A stretch of 64,000 nucleotides of DNA, taken from a virus. The DNA lies in IMG/VR virus record IMGVR_UViG_3300028829_007756, positions 1 to 64,000 of that record; one strand, given 5' to 3'. Of the stretch, positions 58,956 through 64,000 are shown one piece after another (positions within the stretch are counted from its first letter, which is position 1; each line of letters begins with the position of its first letter). A program made the position numbers and the translations under genes. The notes under the pieces are model-generated. The model saw only the letters and a list, made by a program, of their open reading frames with translations, made no database searches and was not told where the DNA came from.

Positions 58956-61661
58956 ATGAGCGCAGACGATCAATATATAGCATGGACGGCACAGCCACCT
59001 TTAGACACAGACATAACACTTTTTGACACGCCTCCTTATGAAGTAATGTTAAATAAAAACGGTGAAATAACACAAGGTCAATTTGAAAATTTCACACCAG
59101 ACCAGAAGATGGATTCAATTTATTTAACAATGGCTGCTAATAAAGCCAGAAAGACATTGGGCCTTCCTTCGCTAAGAGAGCTGAGGTTTTCAAAAAATCA
59201 AGAAGCATATGATCTTGCTGGTTCAAACTCTAGTGGATATACTACTGACGGAGGAACTACTCGTAAGCCAAACATAGAACTTTTACAAGGAAAATCTTAT
59301 AAATTTACCTTTCCTCAATTTCATCCTATTAAATTTTCCGAAACTGAAGATGGAACTCATCAAGAAGGAACAGAATACACAGATTTTATTGTCGAATCTA
59401 CTTCTACATCCGTCACAATAAATGTAAAGAAAAAAATCCCTTATACATTATATTATTATTGTGGAGCCCATTCTGGAATGGGCGCAAAATTAAGATTAAT
59501 GCAGCCATATAGACAAGAGGAGGTGGAAACGTTTCATGCATCTACGAAAGAAAAGATTACTGAAAAAATCTTAAAATTTCAAACAAATCTTTTTCAAAAA
59601 TTAACTGTTGATGAAGTTGCTATAGATCTTGGTGCAATCCCAGGTAAGGATACTGAAGCAGTTCAGAATAAAATAAATTCTCTTTATTATATTCCTGAAA
59701 AAGATGAACAAACCAACAGGTTAACATCAGACCTTACTCTATTTAAAGAAAAAGCTAGACAAGGACTTGTGTTTATTGATGAAGAGGATGCTATTGATGC
59801 TTATGGAAATATACTTGATGAAGACGAGTCTAATGACTTTCCAGAGCTTTGGCCTTCTTTTTATGCTCATGCATTTGGAGCTAATGCATGTCCAGTTAAT
59901 CTTGATAAAGAGTTAAGACCTCTTGTAAATCAGTCAAGAAGATGGTTTTGGTTAAAAACTACAAGGAAAAAAATTGATAGTAGAATTTTGTTTCAACCTC
60001 CTACGGTAAAAGATATTGCTCTACATCTGGATGGTCATGAAGAAAGTATTGATGTTGTTAGTCAGAAAGCAATCAAAACCGTTCAACCCATGCTTGCTAT
60101 CGCCGATCTTACAGATCTTGACGACCCTAAAGAAGAAACACAGAATGGAATCTTTTTTGATGACATGTATTGTCTAATGAATATTAAAGATCCAGGAATG
60201 GGAATTAATTCAAATGGCGGTGGTGGTCAAGACTTGAGCAGGCTACAAAGAGTAAGAAAAGCTTTTATCGTAGATGATGATGGTCTAATGTCAGAAATTA
60301 ACAGTGCTGAATTTGCCGCTACTGATCAACCAAGGGGGGGAGTATATATAGGTGGATGTGTTATCGCCCCACCTAATCAATACCTTCTCCCGATTTATGA
60401 TGATATTCCTAGGCTTGATTTCTTTACTTTTGGCGCTGAAAATCAATCATTATCAACCAATAAAAATCTCTTCTGGAGAATCTTCAATGATTTTGCTCGC
60501 CCCACATATGCCGACGATGAAACTTTTGATCTTGATAGTAGTGTTGTTACTACTCCCTTAACAAGTGTTACTCCAGAGGATGTATTAGGCTTAAACCTTG
60601 TATGGAGTGAGCCTCAAAACTTTCCACCTTATATTTCAGATGACCACTTCCTTCTTCGTGGTGCTGACGGAAAAACAAAAGGAGCCGCATTCCAAAATGT
60701 AGACATAGAAGTTTGGACGCCAAGTTTAATATCAACAGAACTTTGGCTTGATTCCGATGACCTAAGCACAATCACGAAAGACTCTTCTACGAATCTAGTC
60801 AGCACTTGGTCAGATAAAAGTGGGAACGAAAATAACGCAACGCAGTCGAGCAACGCTCTTCAACCTTCTGATGTCAACCTTGGAGATGGCATTGAATTTG
60901 ACGGTACAAATGAAGGATTTATTTTAACCAATAATATTAGCGAAAACGACATAAGCGTTTTTGTCGTGATGAAAGGTGATGGTTATATATTTGCAAATAA
61001 CCATACTGACCGACTTTTATTTCATAAAATGCCCGCCGACGAAGATTATCGTATGTGGTGGAGACTTGAAGACACACACGAGTTCGAAAGAGTGTCTGTT
61101 CCAAATCTAAACACTTCGAATGTTCAGATTTTTGAATTTAGCAATCACGGAACAAGTTTAGATGCTCGAATAAATGGAGCGAGTGGGGTCAATGATAGTA
61201 GTGATAAAAAAATAAACATTGATCGCATAGGGATGAAGTGGGACGCAAATACCAATGTCCCATCGTGGGGCGGAAATATTTTAGAAATTATTGCAGTAAC
61301 ATCCACGACAGACCGAGAAAAAATCGAAGGATATCTCGCTCACAAATGGGGACTTGAAGGAGACCTCCCGTTAAATCATAATTTTAAATCATCTGCTCCT
61401 TACACTTCTACCTCAACACCTAGTCCGACACCTAAGCCAAAATTTTTAGAAACTACCGTTACTAGTACTGATTTAGGTCTTGAAGGTGATGTTATAACTA
61501 GAAAATATAGGGTGCTAGAGTCGAATGCTCTATTGAATATAAATCAATTCAATTTGGTTAGAAATAGATGGTTCATCTTAGATGAATATGGTTATGATCT
61601 TAATTTTACTGCATTTACTGGGCCTAGAGCATATTCAAATGTATTTCTTTACAACGAATAA
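58956..61661 (+). CDS. Large structural protein with cupredoxin-like and LamG domains
   Basis: Residues 105-182 contain NIELLQGKSYKFTFPQFHPI, then LYYYCGAHSGMGAKLRL. The H, C, H and M residues in that order fit a blue-copper (cupredoxin) site or its remnant. Residues 390-585 resemble the C-terminal part of the 668-residue protein at 61769 (FDDMYCLMNIKDP, PRGGVYIGGCVIAPPNQ, NKNLFWRIFNDF). A LamG domain spans about 585-825 (WLDSDDLST to GYLAHKWGLEGDLP), with higher G+C and CGN arginine codons than its surroundings. A Pro/Thr-rich linker and a short C-terminal domain follow. Probably a tail fibre or baseplate protein. Confidence 0.7.
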   Translation: MSADDQYIAWTAQPPLDTDITLFDTPPYEVMLNKNGEITQGQFENFTPDQKMDSIYLTMAANKARKTLGLPSLRELRFSKNQEAYDLAGSNSSGYTTDGGTTRKPNIELLQGKSYKFTFPQFHPIKFSETEDGTHQEGTEYTDFIVESTSTSVTINVKKKIPYTLYYYCGAHSGMGAKLRLMQPYRQEEVETFHASTKEKITEKILKFQTNLFQKLTVDEVAIDLGAIPGKDTEAVQNKINSLYYIPEKDEQTNRLTSDLTLFKEKARQGLVFIDEEDAIDAYGNILDEDESNDFPELWPSFYAHAFGANACPVNLDKELRPLVNQSRRWFWLKTTRKKIDSRILFQPPTVKDIALHLDGHEESIDVVSQKAIKTVQPMLAIADLTDLDDPKEETQNGIFFDDMYCLMNIKDPGMGINSNGGGGQDLSRLQRVRKAFIVDDDGLMSEINSAEFAATDQPRGGVYIGGCVIAPPNQYLLPIYDDIPRLDFFTFGAENQSLSTNKNLFWRIFNDFARPTYADDETFDLDSSVVTTPLTSVTPEDVLGLNLVWSEPQNFPPYISDDHFLLRGADGKTKGAAFQNVDIEVWTPSLISTELWLDSDDLSTITKDSSTNLVSTWSDKSGNENNATQSSNALQPSDVNLGDGIEFDGTNEGFILTNNISENDISVFVVMKGDGYIFANNHTDRLLFHKMPADEDYRMWWRLEDTHEFERVSVPNLNTSNVQIFEFSNHGTSLDARINGASGVNDSSDKKINIDRIGMKWDANTNVPSWGGNILEIIAVTSTTDREKIEGYLAHKWGLEGDLPLNHNFKSSAPYTSTSTPSPTPKPKFLETTVTSTDLGLEGDVITRKYRVLESNALLNINQFNLVRNRWFILDEYGYDLNFTAFTGPRAYSNVFLYNE

Positions 61662-61694
61662 TATAAAAACTATTTCACAAATTTTAAAATCCAG

Positions 61695-61707
61695 GTGTAT
61701 ATATAAT
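61695..61707 (+). promoter_or_regulatory. GTGTATATATAAT box, copy 2
   Basis: This 13-mer is identical to that at 35235-35247. TATAAT at 61702-61707 lies 61 bases before the ATG at 61769, room for a normal leader, and a clear AGGAG follows at 61757-61761. No good -35 is seen. It probably drives the 668-residue structural gene. Confidence 0.5.
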
Positions 61708-61768
61708 GTATACGAGTTATTAATTATAATTTATTTTAAAAAAAACACAATAAAATAGGAGAAATAAT

Positions 61769-63775
61769 ATGGCAAAACAAAACGCAATATTTGGGGTCAA
61801 TGCAGGGGTTCAAAACAACGTTGAAAAAGTGGCCGTAGCGGCTCAACCCTCAAAGGAAGAATCTATAGCAAACGCAAAAAAACTTTTAAACCATGCTAAG
61901 AATATTCTTAAGCAACTTCAGGATGGGAATACAAAAGCCCCTTCTAGTGGTAGCGCTGCTGCTGTTAAAGGAATGTTTCATGCTCCTTTAACTGGGCCTT
62001 CAAATAAAATTCATGGTGTAATGATGAATAATGAGCCCTTCAAAAGAGAAGATATGAAGCATTTCAATAAGCCACCCATAGATCCTATGGTGGATAGGAG
62101 AGGTAAAAAAATTACCCAAACCCGATGGGACCAAATGAGTGATTGGGATAAGCATGATGCTTATACACATACTAAAGGTGCTAATGAGACTCTTGCACAG
62201 CAAGGTAAGCCACCTATCAATGATGCCATGATAGCTGATGCTAATACTCCTAATGACAATGCAGCCGCAGGGCGAATGCAAGATTTAATCGAAGGCAAAC
62301 AGAAAGATGGAGCCGCTATTCCAGTTGGTGATCCTAAAGCTCCTGTGAATGCTAATAATAAGCCGCTTACTGCATTACAGCACGCAGCAAAGCTTGAAGC
62401 TCTTAAGGCAGAGGGTATTGTTCCTACTTTTAACAATAACGATGTGCCGCAAAATGATAATGATGTTGATAGAAATAATTTAGCCAATGCATTGAACAAA
62501 AAGGCTATCAGGGGAGAATCTGTTGAGGGACCTGATGCTATTGATTGGAGTGGATTTGAGCCTAATGGAGATGTTCGTAAAAGCATGGACAAAGGTATTT
62601 CATCTAAAACCTTTGCGGGTATGGACAATGATATCAAAAATGCTTTAAGGAATGGTAATTGTGGCATAGTTATGCCAGATAACTTTGATGTAGACACTAA
62701 AAATCGACTGAATCAAGAGGCGGTAGCAGGTAGAAAATTATACAGAAAGCTTGTGACTCAAGGTCATATTCCCGAAGAAATAGGTTTCGATCCTAAAAAG
62801 TCTAATAACGGCAAAGGTGTAGACGCAAGAGCTATTAATACTGCATCGAAAGTTCCCATGGTTTTAAATGTTGGCCCTCAAGATCATAATGATCTTTCAG
62901 CTGGAGCAGCAAAGGAAGGGCTTATGTTTGATGATGTTAATAAATTAATAAACATTAAAGATCCTTTTAGCGACGTTGATAGAGAAAGCGGTCTAGGGGG
63001 ACAGCAATTTGATAAACCGCAAAAGATCAGATTTGGTAAAGTTGTCAAACACGTAGGGGAAAACAAAGAAGTTCCTATGCTTAAAAACGCCAAAGACATC
63101 AGTCTCGGTATAAATGATCAACCTACAGGAGCTGTTTTCCTTGGAAAACAAAAAGGCCCAAATCAGGGAGGTATAACTGATCGTTCTGTAATTATGGCTC
63201 CTCCTCAAATGACACTGCCAGAGGGTCAAAAGGATACTCCTAGAGTTAGTCTTCAAACTGGGGAAGGAAGAGATGATCCAAAAGTTAACAAAGGCTTATT
63301 TCAAAGAATTAAAACTGACTTTAACAATGTTTCAGAAAATGGTAAGAAAATGAGTACCGCTAAGATCGAAAGTTCTATTAAGGCTGGGGATTGGACATCA
63401 TTAGAACTTCCAACGACTGATGTTCATCCTGATGCATTTAAACTCAGAAAAAGTAATTATAACACTGAAACTGCTGTGGATGAAAAAATTCCTGTTTTCA
63501 GAGACACCAATGGTCCAATACAGGATAATCCTCCAATGAAAAAGCAAACCGTCACATTTGGGGGTCAAAGTAGAACCTATGCGGTCCTTGATGATGATGT
63601 ATCGTATATTCCTGAAGTGGTACAATCAACAGAAAAACCTGGCAAAAAAGCAGTTAAACCTGTTATCTCTCATGGCGAGGTTATTAGCGACAATCAAGTA
63701 ACAAGATCTGCTAGTAGTTCACATATGCGAACACCCTCTAACTTTGACATATCGAACCTTCAGCAAAGTGCTTGA
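61769..63775 (+). CDS. Large structural protein, 668 aa, paralogue of the 901-aa protein
   Basis: The protein has a disordered, Asn/Asp/Lys-rich N-terminal 350 residues (for example NAKKLLNHAKNILKQLQDG). A C-terminal part contains FDDVNKLINIKDPFSDVD, QPTGAVFLGKQKGPNQGG, SVIMAPPQMTLPEGQ and NKGLFQRIKTDFNNV. These segments appear in the same order in the 901-residue protein at 58956. An AGGAG ribosome-binding site lies 7 bases upstream of the ATG and a promoter-like box 61 bases upstream. A terminator follows, so it is likely an abundantly made virion protein. Confidence 0.7.
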   Translation: MAKQNAIFGVNAGVQNNVEKVAVAAQPSKEESIANAKKLLNHAKNILKQLQDGNTKAPSSGSAAAVKGMFHAPLTGPSNKIHGVMMNNEPFKREDMKHFNKPPIDPMVDRRGKKITQTRWDQMSDWDKHDAYTHTKGANETLAQQGKPPINDAMIADANTPNDNAAAGRMQDLIEGKQKDGAAIPVGDPKAPVNANNKPLTALQHAAKLEALKAEGIVPTFNNNDVPQNDNDVDRNNLANALNKKAIRGESVEGPDAIDWSGFEPNGDVRKSMDKGISSKTFAGMDNDIKNALRNGNCGIVMPDNFDVDTKNRLNQEAVAGRKLYRKLVTQGHIPEEIGFDPKKSNNGKGVDARAINTASKVPMVLNVGPQDHNDLSAGAAKEGLMFDDVNKLINIKDPFSDVDRESGLGGQQFDKPQKIRFGKVVKHVGENKEVPMLKNAKDISLGINDQPTGAVFLGKQKGPNQGGITDRSVIMAPPQMTLPEGQKDTPRVSLQTGEGRDDPKVNKGLFQRIKTDFNNVSENGKKMSTAKIESSIKAGDWTSLELPTTDVHPDAFKLRKSNYNTETAVDEKIPVFRDTNGPIQDNPPMKKQTVTFGGQSRTYAVLDDDVSYIPEVVQSTEKPGKKAVKPVISHGEVISDNQVTRSASSSHMRTPSNFDISNLQQSA

Positions 63776-63800
63776 TAAATAACAATTAACATTTAAAAAA

Positions 63801-63828
63801 GGCGAGGTAAAACCCTCGCCTTTTTTTT
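63801..63828 (+). terminator. Rho-independent terminator
   Basis: GGCGAGG (63801-63807) pairs with CCTCGCC (63814-63820) around a 6-base loop. A run of eight T follows (63821-63828) and a run of A precedes it, so it could work in both directions. This G+C-rich hairpin stands out in AT-rich DNA and ends transcription after the 668-residue structural gene. Confidence 0.95.
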
Positions 63829-63844
63829 GCTTTGCTTTGCTTTG
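63826..63844. repeat. TTTGC pentamer repeat after the terminator
   Basis: Three TTTGC units (63826-63840) and a partial fourth (TTTG) follow the terminator hairpin. The repeat overlaps the end of the terminator's T-run and may come from slippage. No function is implied. Confidence 0.7.
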
Positions 63845-63850
63845 TTTTTT

Positions 63851-63859
63851 TGTTATAAT
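63851..63859 (+). promoter_or_regulatory. Extended -10 promoter-like box (TGTTATAAT)
   Basis: TG, one base, then TATAAT forms an extended -10. It follows the terminator directly and could start a new transcript toward the right edge. The T-rich sequence upstream offers no clear -35. Confidence 0.4.
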
Positions 63860-63953
63860 ACTATTATTATTTTTTTTGTATTCTTAAAATTTTTTTTTGA
63901 AAGATTTCCTATAAAGTTCGAATACCAACACTAAACCATTTTTTAGAACCTTT

Positions 63954-64000
63954 ATGTCGGCTCTTACAATATCCATATGCACTAATAATAGTTTTTCCTA
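63954..64000 (+). CDS. Possible start of a plus-strand gene, truncated by window edge
   Basis: ATG 63954 opens a frame encoding MSALTISICTNNSFS up to the window edge, with no stop. It lies about 95 bases after an extended -10-like box and shares the strand of all genes from 5997 onward. The first strand looks like a GT-A start, but 15 residues are too few for any assignment. No Shine-Dalgarno is visible. An opposite-strand frame overlaps it (see rejected items). Confidence 0.3.
   Translation, partial: MSALTISICTNNSFS

Noticed and set aside
62161-62697. 178-residue reverse-strand frame under the 668-aa structural gene
   Set aside because: The plus-strand gene has a ribosome-binding site, a promoter-like box and homology to its neighbour. 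The reverse frame is a composition shadow.
63909-64000. Minus-strand partial frame of about 30 codons ending at TAG (63911-63909), reading GKTIISAYGYCKSRHKGS near its visible start
   Set aside because: Composition is protein-like and the terminator could serve both strands, but every other gene from 5997 is plus strand and a plus-strand promoter-like box and ATG lie in the same stretch. It cannot be decided from this edge.
1-64000. tRNA or rRNA genes
   Set aside because: Intergenic gaps are nearly all under 130 bases and no cloverleaf or rRNA-like sequence was seen by eye; a covariance-model search was not possible.

Overview
The window is a dense, AT-rich stretch (about one third G+C by eye) of what is almost certainly a large tailed-phage genome. 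The evidence is a phage-style replication set, phage nucleotide-metabolism genes, long repetitive or lectin-like structural proteins, very short intergenic gaps, many ATGA/TAATG stop-start overlaps, and no rRNA, tRNA or host housekeeping genes. LamG-type fibre domains and the large surface-sugar gene set suggest an aquatic myovirus-like phage of large genome size. The host cannot be named. Most genes lack a clear Shine-Dalgarno sequence, which would fit a host such as a member of the Bacteroidota, but this is only a hypothesis.

Layout. Positions 1-1072 hold the 3' end of a repeat-containing fibre-like gene on the plus strand. Positions 1073-5877 are a compact minus-strand operon: small unknown proteins, a GT4 glycosyltransferase, SSB, a sigma-70-like protein, a dNMP kinase and dUTPase. 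A divergent, nearly pure-AT region (5878-5996) separates it from the rest of the window, which is essentially all plus strand. Positions 5997-25761 form an unbroken block of about 20 kb with roughly two dozen glycan genes. These include GT-A and GT-B glycosyltransferases, two FkbM methyltransferases, a polysaccharide deacetylase, CMP-nonulosonate genes (neuA/neuB-like), a 4,6-dehydratase with an aminotransferase and a GNAT protein, UDP-sugar dehydrogenase and epimerases, and the GDP-fucose pair gmd/fcl.

Positions 25762-38112 carry ribonucleotide reductase (nrdA, and an nrdB resembling class Ic), a Nudix protein, a short structural/holin-like insert (28823-30510), a membrane-anchored Holliday-junction-type nuclease, RecA, DnaB and a TOPRIM primase. 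A Cas4/RecB-like nuclease follows at 38105. Positions 39178-44636 hold unknown structural or membrane proteins. Positions 44675-49711 hold a C-family DNA polymerase III in separate pieces: a degenerate PHP-domain gene, GMP reductase, a small ORF, a DEDDh exonuclease and the polymerase core. A ClpC-like unfoldase follows at once.

The right part has a second SSB-like protein, a multidomain GT4/zinc-ribbon/DUF4214 protein whose GT9-like C-terminus seems to continue in the next gene, a P-loop kinase fused to a nucleotidyltransferase, a deoxyribosyltransferase-like protein, and two homologous large structural proteins. One of these carries a cupredoxin-like motif and a LamG domain with foreign-looking codon use. 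A strong hairpin terminator ends the run at 63801-63828.

Taken together, the phage brings its own replisome, dNTP supply, recombination proteins and a candidate proteolysis adaptor ATPase, plus an O-antigen-like pathway that could decorate virions or remodel the host surface. The most unusual items are the dispersed, PHP-inactivated Pol III, the NrdB with isoleucine at the radical-tyrosine position, the ClpC-like ATPase that keeps a ClpP-docking tripeptide, and the near-complete nonulosonic-acid pathway.
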